A program made the translations under genes and the position numbers. Shown one piece after another: positions 26,129-38,254 of a DNA stretch of 64,000 nucleotides. Positions within the stretch are counted from its first letter, which is position 1, and every line of letters begins with the position of its first letter. A model generated the notes under the pieces. It had not been told where the DNA came from. It saw only the letters and a list, made by a program, of their open reading frames with translations, and ran no database searches. Source of the DNA: Patagioenas fasciata (lineage: Eukaryota; Chordata; Aves; Columbiformes; Columbidae); contig NC_092520.1 in the NCBI RefSeq assembly GCF_037038585.1, positions 148,799,104-148,863,103 on the forward strand, read 5' to 3'.

Positions 26129-27771
26129 TTGCAGCTCCGTGATCAATGTCTCTGATATGGACAACTCAAGCACAGTGGTGTTCATCTCCTAGAGGGCCTT
26201 TTGCTCTTGGTTAGTTGGGCTAATTCCTCAACAATGCATGCAGCAGCATTTATAGTTCAGTGACACTGTAAAATGGGTAGTCCTCTTCATTTGATCCTAG
26301 ATCCTAATCACTTAAAATAATTTTTAAAAAAATATATCCCTGGCGCATTGCAGAAATGACTATTCCAAAGCAATGAAGAGCCTCGGGCTCATCAGGTGCA
26401 GGCTTCTCTCACTGCAGTAGTTTTCTTGGTGTAAATTATAAATGCAGTCATGTCAAACAGCAGCATATTATTGGACTGCCTTGCAGTAGTGTGTGTGTGG
26501 GAGGGAAGGCAAAAATGAGCAGTAGCCCCCTAAGAGGAAGTCCCTGGCTACACATTTGGAAAACCCCATGATTACCCTTTGTAAGCCAGCTTTTACTAAG
26601 GTAGCTATGGGAACCTTATTTCAAAATGAGGTAATTAAATGTTTTTCATCATTCTGCATTTCAGGTCAGTTTTCACTTATTTCACTCTTTCTTTCTGCTG
26701 TGTCGTAACAGTTTTCCTTTGCAAGTTTGAGATCTCAACTGCTAGAGAGAATGTCTGTATTTTATTGTCTTTTTTTTTTTAAATCAGTGCACATTAAAGT
26801 CTCTGCTTTTAGTAAACATTTCCACTATTCAGAAATTTAAAACAACTTTTGCCTGTGAAACCAGAGACAGCTTCCCTGAACTGTTTAAAGCTAGTGCTGC
26901 TTGCTTGCTTGTTTTTCCCCAGATTCTCCCCATCCTCCAGGTGTCTTTTTAACAGAAGAGGCTGAAACCATCTCCAAGGCATCACTAACCTACCATGCAG
27001 GGCGCTGGAGCTTGTGGAGACTTTTATATCATAATTAACTTGCAGATGTTTAACATGAAAATTTTATATGTGGATCTGAATGTGGAATCATTTACCATCT
27101 GTAAATAAAACAAGGACAGGGCTTTGCAATAATGATGAGACTCATTAGTCAAAAGAAATGTGAAAAGCTGAAACAGATGTCAGGGATCCTGTTGTGGCAC
27201 TGTTAGCAAAGTAAATCAACTCAGCTGCACAGGTGCTTAGAACAACAAGGACATAGGAAGTAGAAAACTTTTGGTTTCTCTCTTCAAATAAAGCCAACAT
27301 TAACTGCAAGCACAGATTGTGGTGCCTATTTTAGCCAGTAAAAGCCTGGTTAGTAGACCACCTGTAGTCTCCTTGGCACAACAGTGAGGCAGTAAAGGCT
27401 GCCGGCCCTGCATCAGATCTGAAACACTTGAAATGACATGAGCCTACATTTTCTTTGGTTTCTTTAATGCTACAAATATACTTCTGAAGCTCTGATAGCA
27501 CCTCTGAGGCAATTAGAGGTGACTGACATTATACAGAGCATAAAAGGACTGGGATTTTTCCACATTACTTACCACATCAGTTGTACTTTTGAAGGGAATG
27601 GTGGACTTCTGAAAATTTGATTACTACAGGCAAAGCAGATAGTGACCTGTGGGGATAGAGCCTCAGCATTAGTTAAAAGTGAATATGCACAAGACAGACC
27701 GAAGAACATGTTTGAGCAGTAACAATAGATAGAAAATCATAAATTAGCCAGTGAAATGGTAATTATTACAG
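26129..27771 (+). other. Intron 1, no recognisable element
   Basis: Ordinary AT-rich intron between the CR1 remnant and the solo LTR. There is a short TG run near 26491-26501 and no frame of interest. Confidence 0.7.
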
Positions 27772-28425
27772 TGTCCTGGTTTTGTTAAAAAACAACTTTC
27801 TCTTTTAGTGAATTTTGCCTGTCAGCTAAAGCCTTCATATTAGCTGCATTTTCCTGGAGAACCAGACACCTGTTTTGGTAAACCTAGCAATGGAATGCAA
27901 ACTTATTGATAAGCATGGATGGACATCTCACAAGAGGGGCAAGGAGAAACCGGTGACCAAGAAACTGACCAACTGTGTATAACATTCCATTCACGTGAAT
28001 ACTTCATATAAAAGTGGGAGATCACGAGGATCTCGTCCCTTTTTGTCCCTTTTTCCTCATGGCTGACATTAGGAGAGGACCTTGCTGGTTGTCCCTGTGA
28101 ACGGAGGCCTAGTGAGAGACTGAATCCAGCTCCAGTTGGCTACAGAATCTAATCCAGGACTTCGGGTGCTGGCTCTGCAGTTGCTGAGACTTTCAAGATT
28201 GGCTTTGTATATTTTGTATTATTTTCTCTATTCTTATTAGTAGCATTAGTAAAACATCTTTAACTTTTCCAACTCTCTTCTCTCTGTCCTTCTTTCCCTC
28301 CTGATCGCCTGTCCTGAGTGGGAAGGGGGGAGAGGGAGGGGCAAAAGGGGGAAGTGGGAGGGAGAGGAGGTTCACAATACATCTGCCAGGGTTTGATTGT
28401 CACCCTGCAATCTAAACCCTCGACA
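27772..28425 (+). mobile_element. Solo LTR of an endogenous retrovirus (ERVL-like)
   Basis: This is a 654-bp unit starting TGTCCTGGTTTTG and ending CCCTCGACA, so it has the TG...CA ends of an LTR. It is flanked on both sides by the same five bases, TACAG (27767-27771 and 28426-28430). That is a target-site duplication of the length usual for ERVL-class insertions. A TATA box (TATAAAAG) lies at 28007-28014, followed about 35-50 bases later by a T-rich initiator region, as expected for a U3/R boundary. An AGTAAA polyadenylation-like signal is at 28248-28253. No gag, pol or env remains, so recombination between two LTRs has removed the interior. The pattern fits common avian ERV LTRs. It is in the same orientation as the host gene, so its promoter could in principle drive sense transcripts. 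Confidence 0.9.
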
Positions 28426-31400
28426 TACAGTTATAAGAAAAATAATATAGATCTGTCTGATCCTGGCTAAATATTTGACAAGTGATGCTAAGGCAGCCCA
28501 GAGAACAGAGTATTCATCTCTTCCTGCCTCCTCCCTGCCAGAGCCTCTAGAATAGGGACACAGATGAGAAATTAAGCAGAAGATTACAGCCATTTTAACA
28601 ACAGCAAATCGTGTTCCCTAAAATGTATGTAGATGGTTACTGAAGCTTCATTTTATGTTCTACTTAATCTCTCATGTGGCCTTGCAGAGACCTTATAATT
28701 TTTGTAACTGCTTGAAATATTTCAACACTCCTTCTAAATTAAGACAGCAAATTGTACAGATAATCACTGGAAGGTTATTGTCTACATAATATTGTCTACA
28801 TAATATTTGCTTTAAAGTTTTCATATTTGCTTGTTTATGAAAAAGGGACATTATGCTTTCCTATTATGTACAAGCCTCTTCCTTGCAGCTTGGGCAATGT
28901 GAACTTGTTTCCGTTTTTTGTCCAGTTGTTTATTGTAGTACATTGTTTTAAAAAGGTGTTACTGAATAATTGAACATGTCTCCAGCTATGCTTTCAAATG
29001 AATGTTATTGCTAATGTGTGAAAAGTAACAGATGCCTTAGGTTAGCTGCTATCTTCATGTTCTTTGGGAGAAAGGTGTAATTCCATACAGTGTCCCTAGG
29101 TATGCCTCACTTTTTTGGTCCATAATTTTTTTATTTCCCTGGTTCTGAGAGCTGCCTTTAACATCTCTAATCTACTTGGGCTATGTATTTGGTTGGCTTT
29201 GTTCCCATGACTGGACTTCTTTCAAGATAGCTGACTTATGTTAGTTCATATTTCCTTAAAGAAGGATAATGAGCTAAAACAGAGTCATTTTTTACTTTGA
29301 AAAATCAAGTAAAATTTGGCATACAGAATTTACTGGTTTGGATGAATGTTGCAATGAAGCTGTTGTGTTACCTCCTCTGTTCAACTCGTCGTCCTGCTGC
29401 GCTCTGTTAAACAAAACGACAGCTACAGGAAACATATGGTTTCAGTTTTAGTGGCACAGTGTGTTAAGCAATTCACGATTTGTGGTCTTAACCTGTTTAT
29501 TGAGCCTGATTTTTGGTTGCCTCCATCAGTAGGATTTGTTTGTTCTAGGGTGGCTGGTGTCAGGCTTCCCCTTGCCACTTTATTGGCGGGGCACTGTGTC
29601 TGTTTACAACACAGATGTCTGTCTCCTACAATACAGTCATACAGTTCTCATTCAAACTGAGCTTTTTTTTTTTCTAAGAGCCGTTTGAATGTTTTTAATA
29701 TTCAAGCCCATTGCAGTCTCATAACTTAACATACCAGCTGAAGTGAAGGCTTTTAAATGAGACTCTTCACTGCTGTTCCTATGGTTACACTGGAACAGAA
29801 ACCTGCTAAATAGGAGCCAGCAGGGCACAGAAACTCTTCTATTAACAGTTGCTGTCATTACTGCGACTTTACAATTTCCAATTTCTTTCATTTTCTTTAT
29901 TTTCTCTTCAAGTGGAAGCGTATCTTTCTGAGGATTAGTGGCTGCTACTGTTGGAAAACAGTAGCTAGAAAATGATGGAGACAGACCCCCTGGAAACAGG
30001 GTTTTGTTCTGCTTGCAAGTGGATTTCCCTCCCTGCCCCCTCTCTCTTCTATCATAGTTAACTTAAATTGCAAAGTGCTCTTTATGTCTGATTCTAAGAG
30101 ATAGTTCCTGGGTTAGCTGTAGGTGACTTGCATACAAAGTACAAACCAATGTCAACATACACGTTCACATCAGATTGTAGGAGTAATAGGTGATATGTAT
30201 TATTCCCCACAATAGCAGTTAACATATTTAAAGCAAACAATCAGCAATTCCTTGAGCACTAGAATGAATGGAGCCTGAGTCTCCTGCAGATCTGCCTTGT
30301 GCATGATTGATTTTAACCATTTGAAAATAAGCATGAGCCATTCCTTGCAGCTGGGGCATTTTGTGGTGTTGCCCTTACCTCACGTCTGGGCTGGGGAAAG
30401 CCCACACAGCAGCACTGGTGGGGACCTCTGGTCTCCTTCTCCCGTTCTCATCCCTATCCTACTCCCACCTCTGGCAGAGGAGTCTCCCCATTTGCCCAGC
30501 TTTGCCATCTGTTTTTGCTGACACAAGAGTCTATCTGTTCACGGTGGCAGTCCCTGGATGCTCATCCCTCAGGCTCCCTGGAGATGTGGGGAAGGGGGTG
30601 TCAGGGCACCCTGTCTGCCCTTGTCTGGAGGTTGGAGAGGGCTCCAGGGCAGGGCATGGAGTGGTGCAAAAGGACTTGGCAGTCAGTGATGAGTCTGCCT
30701 GGTGTCCCTCTGGGCCCTCCCTGTATCAGTGAGAAGCCGGTGCAGCCTCTCTCCATCTCTACAGGGTGGTGCCAAGCAGGCAGCCAGTGGTACTGGCCCA
30801 TGTAGGGGTCTGCCTGGAGCTGCCTGTCCCTGGGACGCCCTTCTTCTGCCTGACTTGCCCTGAGTAGCAGATTGAGATGTCACTTCTGTTCTCTCGCTGT
30901 CACTGGTGGACACAGTTTCCACTGGAGAACAGGGTGGGTGGTAGCTGCAGGAGGGCATGTTACCTGTTACCTGCTTGGGAACTGGCCTCCCAGGGCCCGT
31001 TCTGGTTCCTGTTTAAAAGAATTGCCCTTGTGAAAACATTCGTCAAGCCCTGTGGCATGAGAGGTGTCTGAAGTCAGATTTTGTACTGCAAAAAGCCCAG
31101 GGTAATCAGGCATCCGTATAAGTAACACTTGAGGACACATTAAAACAGGAGAATGTTTATTCTAGCTGGTTTCTGGATACGTGAGTTTCCCTTGCTTTTT
31201 AGGTTATTGTAAAGGATGGATAGAAGACAGTTGTAAAAGAGGAGCAAATAAAATCAGATCATAATCACATAATGCAAGCTTGCTTTCTCTTTGATAATGC
31301 AGTTTATGACTCAAGTCATGTACAATTTTAGGGTTGTCAAACCAAAGAAAAAAGTAAAGAAATATGGAGTTGTAACAGAAACAGTTTGGGAGGGACTGAA

Positions 31401-34400
31401 GGGAAAGTGGCAGGACTAGAAATTGTGAATTAAGGGTCTACTTCCTGCTTTGAATAATTTTAAGCTGTATTACATAGGATGATGCCTGCTGGAGGTTGTA
31501 TCTTGATAGTAAAGTGTCAGCTATACCTGGGACCAGTGGGATTAGAAAGAGCAATGAACTGTTGGACCACTGGGAGGGAAAGCAGCAAAGCAACAATCTG
31601 TAGTAACACATACATATTTTTCAATCGCACTTTGTAATTAATTAATTGCTTTTGGTAGTGGATTCTGCCCTTTGAGTCAGCAGCTCTGCTATGACCTGCG
31701 GTTGTTACCTGTCTCCTGGGTTGGGACTCCTTGGGGGTTCAGGTGCCCTCACTCCCTGTCCTACTGCTGCCAGGGAGCCACCTGGCTGTGTCCTACCATT
31801 TGCCACCCATGAGTGGCCACCTCCTTGGCACTGTGCTGGTCTCTCCAGGATGACTGGAGGACCTAAGGTCTGGCACAGTGACGGTGCTCCAGTGCCCTCA
31901 TGTCTGGGATAGCTACCCTGAAGAAAGGGAATGTCTTGTGTTCATCACTTGACCTGAAATCTGTTGTGAAGCAGCATGAGGTAAACATAGAAGATTTTTA
32001 ATTACAAGACTGAAATGCAGACAACACAGTTGCAAAGTTGAGAAACACTCATATGGGTGAAAGTAAAACTAGACCGATGGTGTCTTGGGACTACTTTCTG
32101 CCAGCCAAATAGCTGTCTGTTCCTCCTTTCTTTGGAGATCCTTATGTCCCTCTAACACCCCTGACCTCCCCAGGAGCTGGTCTGGCACCTGGCTGAGCAT
32201 TACATGCCAGAGGGCTGATGGCAAATCAATAGAGGTTTTCCATATGAACCTTATAAATTTACTTGGGTGTAACCATGATCAATGCACCTTGCACACTGTG
32301 AAGTTTCACTGTCTAAAGCAATGACAGTTAAAGTCTCTCAGGATGACTTACGCAACTTAGTTATAAGGAATAGCATATCAAAGAGATTAACAGAAGCTCA
32401 TTTGACTGACTGTTCTCTGAGGGCTGATGGAATGACGAATGTGCTGCTCATCCTGTGCTGGATCTGAGATTTCTGCTAAGCTTCATCTGTAATAATCTTT
32501 TGGTGGAGGTGAACTTCCAGCACTGGTGTGGTAAATAACTCTCCCATGGTAAATTTACCGAACCATTTAGTGAGTGTTGCTGGCTGCTAAGAGGCTGGCC
32601 TTTTTCCCCAGTCTGCTACTTTCAGGGAAGTGAAATTATTGTTCCAGAAGCTAGTGGTTTATTGGTGTTCATCCTGAGATGCTTAAAATGTCCTTCAGTC
32701 TTCCATACCGTTATCTTCATGTAAACACATTAAGCCTTGGAGATAAAATGGGGAACTTCAGAAGAGCTGTTAACTGCATGAATAAATTCTGAATGTAAAA
32801 TTAATAATACTTCAGTCTTGTCAATATATAGACAAATGAAAGTTCACTTTGTATTACTTCCACACTTCTGTGTCCATTTTTGTCTCTTAACAAAGTTTAT
32901 TTCCTTCTTAGTATCATCAGTAAGACTGGCTTTTCCTTTTTCCTTTATGTAAAAGCTGTGTATTGAATGGCTGATGAGCCAATGAGGGAAAGTTGTATAG
33001 ATTGTGACCGAGACTTGTTTCTGCATGGCCAGGTTCTTGTGCACTGAGTTCCCCAAATGGCTTAAAATACAGAGTTCCTTTGGTCTGCATCTATAACAGA
33101 TGCTGAGAACTACTGGGAAATATAAATTTCTTCTGTTTTCCTGCTGGGCAAGATGTAAGTCTAAGATGGGCTAGCAAAGAGCTTAGTAAAATTCCTTCTT
33201 TTGGCAGGATTTTGATGGAAGTTGCTTGTGGGGATAATGAAGTAGCATCTAGTAGCTCTGGGAACCTTGTTGTGATTGAGAGCCCTACTCTGCCCTGCAA
33301 AGGGTGATGTGCTTTCTTCCTCTACAGGTACACAGATAATTGGAAGATGCTGTTTATTGCCAAAGATAGCTCCCAAAGTCCTTCAGACACGTGCTTTATT
33401 TGTTCTTAATAAGATGGAGAAAGGTGCTACCTTTTCAGCCAGGGTGCTACAGTTGTCCTGAAACTTGCATGCCATACCTGAGTAGAAAGGAGAGACATCT
33501 TTTTTAAAATCAATAGGATGCAAGAAATTAGGTTGACTAAGCTTCATGTCTGACTGGTTAAGTTTGGTTAGTTGATGTGAAACAGAAGTTCTGTAACCTC
33601 TCATAACCTAAAAAAGGTTAATTGATGCATTTCCTGACATTCTTTTAAAGATAAAATTTCTTCTACCCTACCTCAGCCCTCCTTCCAGTGGTCTTGAACA
33701 GAACTACCTGAAGAGATTATTTTTTTGCCTTCCTTTGCTCTTTCTGCTGTTGAAGAACATATGGGACCCAAATCCTGTTAACAGGAAAAAAAATTTTTAT
33801 TTATTTTTTTTTTTAATGGACTTCATCATTGAGCTGACCTTGCTCTGTTGGAGTGTAGCCTATATGAAGTAAGCCTAAAATAAGTAGTATCTTTCTGAAG
33901 TGGCCTGTAGTTGCTGGGATCTTCTTTGTTGGCTAGACACATCACTTGGGAGATCCCACGCAGAACCTTCTCCAGGGCTGTCTGGATGCCAGTCCCTGCT
34001 CTCACACTGTTATTGAGGGCTGGTTATGGGGATCCCCATGCACATGAAGCTGGGCAGGGAGCGTACCCCAGGAGTGTTCGTGCATTGACTGAAAATCCTG
34101 GGCCACTGAGTTATGTTTGAGATCCTTCTTCCATTTCTCCTTCCATTGTACTAATGGTGCACTTCCTTTTCTGTGGAGTGAGCCAGTTTGGGTTGATATC
34201 GCCTCTCCTGGGAGGTGAGAGAAGGTAATTTAGACCCAATCGCTCTCCATTCCAGCAAGTAAAAAAAACCCAAATTGAACAAATCTTTCATGCCTGAAGT
34301 GTTCTACCTCTTATGCCATGTAAAAGCAGATCCTTGCTGTTCCCTTAGCAAGATGCTATAGCTGCATTTTGTGGGGACACTATGCTTGTAAAACACTTGA

Positions 34401-37007
34401 AGCTTGCTTGCTGGATCAGGCCAGGCAGGGACTGGAAATGAGGCAAAGTGGTGCCTGAACTGTAGCTGAGGTGAGCAGGAGCTGTTTCTCTAGCAGCTGA
34501 GATGTGATGGAAAGGAGCACCCTGCAGAGCTGGAAGTACCCAAGGAATTTTCAGGCTGAAACCATAAGTTATTTCATAAATCCATAAACCCCCAATCAAT
34601 GACCAGCCAACACTGCCAGTGCCAAAAGCCAGGCTTTTCATATATATATAAGGAAGATCCTATGGTAGTGTATCCACTTTTGGATATGGATTTAAAGTTT
34701 TTTTTCAAAGACCAGAGAGCTCAGCAGTATTAATTTTCCATTAAATCCGTTTTGTAAAGAGCCTGAGTAATACTAGCCTTGCTGACAAGCAGTTCACGTG
34801 CAAGTGTTGCCTCTGTGCGTGTGCTGCCTCTGGGAAGGTGGTGGATTCTGTAATTCATGTCAAGAGTTCTGTGCATCATTCTGCAAACAGAGGTGATGCT
34901 TAAGATCAAATTGATAGATCACTCCTGAGCAGGAAACCTTCCAAACAGGATACCCTCTGCATTTTGAAAACAAGCATCATAGCTAATACTAGTATACAGG
35001 TACTTACTGACAGCATGCTAATAAGGGCGTCTTATTTTAGAAACCTTTGTAGATTTGTAGATGCTCTTTTGAGCATCTCTGAGATTGGTGAGTGTCTTTT
35101 ACATGTGGGGAGTCAGGCCATAGTAGCCCGAAGTGCTCCCCAAGGAGGGGAACACAGAAGTGTATGCTTAAGTGATGACAGGAGTATCCCTTCAGACTAC
35201 ACCAACAAACAGAAGACCTACCCTTAATCTCTTCCTATTCAGGCAGCTTCTGCAGCTATGCATAATGCAGTTTTAGCTGAACCATCTTATAAAAAAATAT
35301 TTTTTTTTATCATCAGATCGAATCTTTCTCGACTCTTCCCTCTTTCCCTATTTCCTCATTTCTAAACAAGGAACAGCAATCATCTAAATGAGTCTTTACT
35401 TATACTGTGTCTCTCAATTTTGATGCATCTTAATTTTAATTATTTTCTGTAACCTGAACAATATATTACCGATCTTAATGGTTTTGCACCTAAAGGCTAT
35501 CTGTCCTTAAATATGTACCAGAATGAATTTAGAAAACAGGTTGAGTTTGCCTTTGGTAACAGTCTGTAAACGTCTGTGTGCTCAATAATCTTTATGTTGC
35601 TACCCAGTAAAAGCATTTTAAGTTAAGTGGATAAATACAGATTGATTCCAGTCGTTCAGCATAGGAGGAAATCAGGACTGGAGAAAGATGTGGTAGTGAG
35701 AATAGAACTGTAAGGGCACAGGGGGGTGGGAGCATTTATGAAGGCTGGAGGTTTCTTCCTTCATAGAGCTGGAGGAAAAAAGAGGGAAGGGGAAAATATG
35801 CTCCAAGTGTGCACTGACTCTTTCTCTAGCTCTGAAAAAACCTGAGGACATTCTGTTTGTAATCTTTCTCCTCAAATCCTTTCTTTTTAAAACTACAGCT
35901 CTTACCTGGGCGGGGGGAGTTGTAGTGTTTCACTTTACACAAAGCTTCTGCTTCCCCTGTGGCTTATTTGTAGCCCAAGTGATGGGGCCTGACCAAGCCG
36001 CCTCTCACACCTTCAGAGCCAGGTTGGCATCGCTGGCTTTTAGGATTTGCTCTGTCCTTCTGTCTCATGCTGGGCTAATTTAGCCTCATCTTGGTAAACA
36101 AGAAAAGGGTCCTTATTCAACAGATTTGAGCTGGAGTGACTGCAGCTGTCGTCTGGCCTGTGCGCAAACCAATTTTGTTCATTCCCTTGCCTGGCAGGAA
36201 GCCTGCACCAGAATTGTGTCGGGACTAATCAGCATTAAACCGATGTTGGGAGGGCTGCGGCGGGCTGCCCTGTAGCAAGGCAAGAGCAGCAAGGCTGTTC
36301 AGGAGGGATTAGTGTTAAGTCCTGCCTGGGTTGCAGCTGCGCAAGGAAAGGCACCGAAACTGCACAGAGTATTTTCCCTGGGCGTTGTTGTTATGAAAGT
36401 CCCTAGGCAACTGCCAGAAAAAGTGGCTTAACAGTGAGAACTCAGCATGATTTACCGTATGTGTCCGTAAATATAAAAGCAGGAGAAGGTGCAGTGTCCA
36501 TGGAGCTGAAATATCCAGGAGATACAGGTGGTGCCTTTGAACACGCTGGGCTTTCTTCTCCTGGAAAGGCAAGGCAGGGAAGCACGAAAAAGTTCACTAT
36601 GTGGTCTCCAGCCAAAAGATGATAGTGATGTTCCTGCTAGTCTTATTTTATACTGTAATAGATGCGTTAATACTAAACATGAAGGCTGGGAGGTGGAAAT
36701 ATTTCTGAGTGGAGACCTGAGGCTTGGCAAGTGATGATTCATAGCTCTCATGCTTCACAGTAACTGTTTTTCTGCCTGGTATTTACACCGCAGATTCAAG
36801 AGTGCCTCCTGGTTTGCAATGAAAACATTAAATCGGAGAGAGACCAACATATGCTTTTTCGCTCCAAAGATACTGAAATGTTGATGTCATACTTTGCTCT
36901 CCTCTCCCTACAGCTATTGAATTGTCTTTGCAGTTTTTAATGTCAAATTATTTCTGTCTCAGTCCTGAGCAGCACAATTTAGCTTTGAAGTTGATCTTGC
37001 TTTGAAT
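28426..37007 (+). other. Intron 1 after the LTR, largely featureless
   Basis: Ordinary intron. A perfect 14-bp tandem duplication lies at 28777-28804. A locally GC-richer stretch spans about 30340-31060, with overlapping open frames on both strands that I cannot assign to any family. A second GC-richer patch is at about 31690-31920. Short AT runs occur, such as near 34641. No RNA gene or mobile element is recognisable. Confidence 0.65.
28777..28804 (+). repeat. 14-bp direct tandem duplication
   Basis: The unit ATTGTCTACATAAT is present twice in perfect head-to-tail copies, at 28777-28790 and 28791-28804. This is probably a replication-slippage duplication. Confidence 0.9.
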
Positions 37008-37053
37008 GGGGGCTTGGACATCCAGAGGTCCTTTCCAGCCCGGTTATTCTGAT
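37008..37053 (+). mobile_element. Probable degenerate CR1 3' remnant
   Basis: The stretch includes CCAGAGGTCCTTTCCAGCC followed by GGTTATTCTGAT. This closely resembles the CR1 terminal sequence, in which the gene-strand end reads approximately 'gaggtccctttccagcc...attctgtgat'. It is short and diverged, hence moderate confidence. Confidence 0.6.
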
Positions 37054-37888
37054 CCTCTGGTTTTCACAGGTGCATGTTTTAGATAGTTCTCTGCCTAAAA
37101 TTCTCAGTCTTCCTCTCAGCTCTGTTAGGGGGTCTGTCTGTTTGTGTATCTGCTCAGCATTAGTCATCCCTTCCCTGAATGTAGCTGTAACAGTTCATTG
37201 TATAATTACATAAAATTGGTATGCTCCTGTATTATCCACAATGGGCACAGCCATGCTCTAAATGCCTTTTTAGGCCCCCTAAGCCTCTAGGTAAATCTGC
37301 ATCTGCCTAAATTTACACATAAAAACTCTTTTCTAGTACAAAGCTAAGCCCAAATGAACTTTTGAACTGAGTCGCTGCCACATGTTAAGCATGTTGTCAT
37401 TGTTGAGGAAGCTCATTTAGGGGGAGCAAGCAGACCTTATGGTCTAAGATGCCCCAATTAATTATAAGCTATGCAAGGTAATAAATCCTTCTTGTAAGGG
37501 AAAAATCATTAGCCACAAACCTGTCTGAGATGAGTGAACAGAAACCCAGGAACAGATCTGCTTTCTGAGTGCTCTCATTGCTAGAAAAATCCATCAGGTC
37601 TCTGTGAAGAAGGGACCAAAGTCCCCAGCCTTGTCCTGTACTTACTCATATGTGAGATCAGCTGTGGGGATCTTGGTGAGACTCTATCTGCTTTGGGCGC
37701 GAGGGTCTGATAAGGTGCAGCGCTGTGTGACCAAAGCTCCTGTGAAACCTGAATGCCCTCTCTGCTGAGGTCTCCTTGGGTGACATCTGACAATGTGGAA
37801 CATTTGGTGGATGTGAGGTTATTGATTAGGCAGAAGAGTATTGGCTACCAGCAGTGCTTTCTGAAACACTGCTTTCCTAATGGTCTGT

Positions 37889-38254
37889 TTAGCCTGGAGA
37901 ACAGAAGGCTGAGAGGGGATCTCCTCAATGTTTATAAAATCTCAAGAGTGGGTGTCAAGAGGATGGGACCAGACTCCTTTCAGTGGTGCCCAACAATAGG
38001 ATGCGGGCAACAGGCACAGACTGAAGCACAGGAGGTTCCATCTGAATATGAGGAGAAACTTCTTTACCTTGCGTATGCCAGAACACTGAACAGGCTGCCC
38101 AGAGAGGTTGTGAAATCTCCTTCTCTGGAGACATTCAAACCCGCCTGGACACCTTCCAGTGCAATCTGCTCTGGGTGATCCTGCTTTAGCAGGTGGGTTG
38201 GGCTAGATGATCTCCAGAGGTCCCTTCCAACCCCAACCATTCTGTGATTCTGTA
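37889..38254 (+). mobile_element. CR1 LINE, 3' end fragment (longest copy)
   Basis: About 366 bases of CR1 tail start at TTTAGCCTGGAGAACAGAAG. They run through CTGAGAGGGGATCTCCTCAA, AGGAGAAACTTCTTTACC, CAGGCTGCCCAGAGAGG, CTGGAGACATTCAAACC and GATGATCTCCAGAGGTCCC, and end with the tandem ATTCTGTG repeat. It is sense-oriented. The frames at 37753-38178 and antisense at 38064-38432 are derived from this repeat. Its 3' part is close to the copy at 4357, suggesting related subfamilies. Confidence 0.94.

Noticed and set aside
30297-31071. Overlapping frames of 64-123 codons on both strands in a GC-richer part of intron 1
   Set aside because: Frames overlap each other on both strands without any conserved motif; probably compositional.
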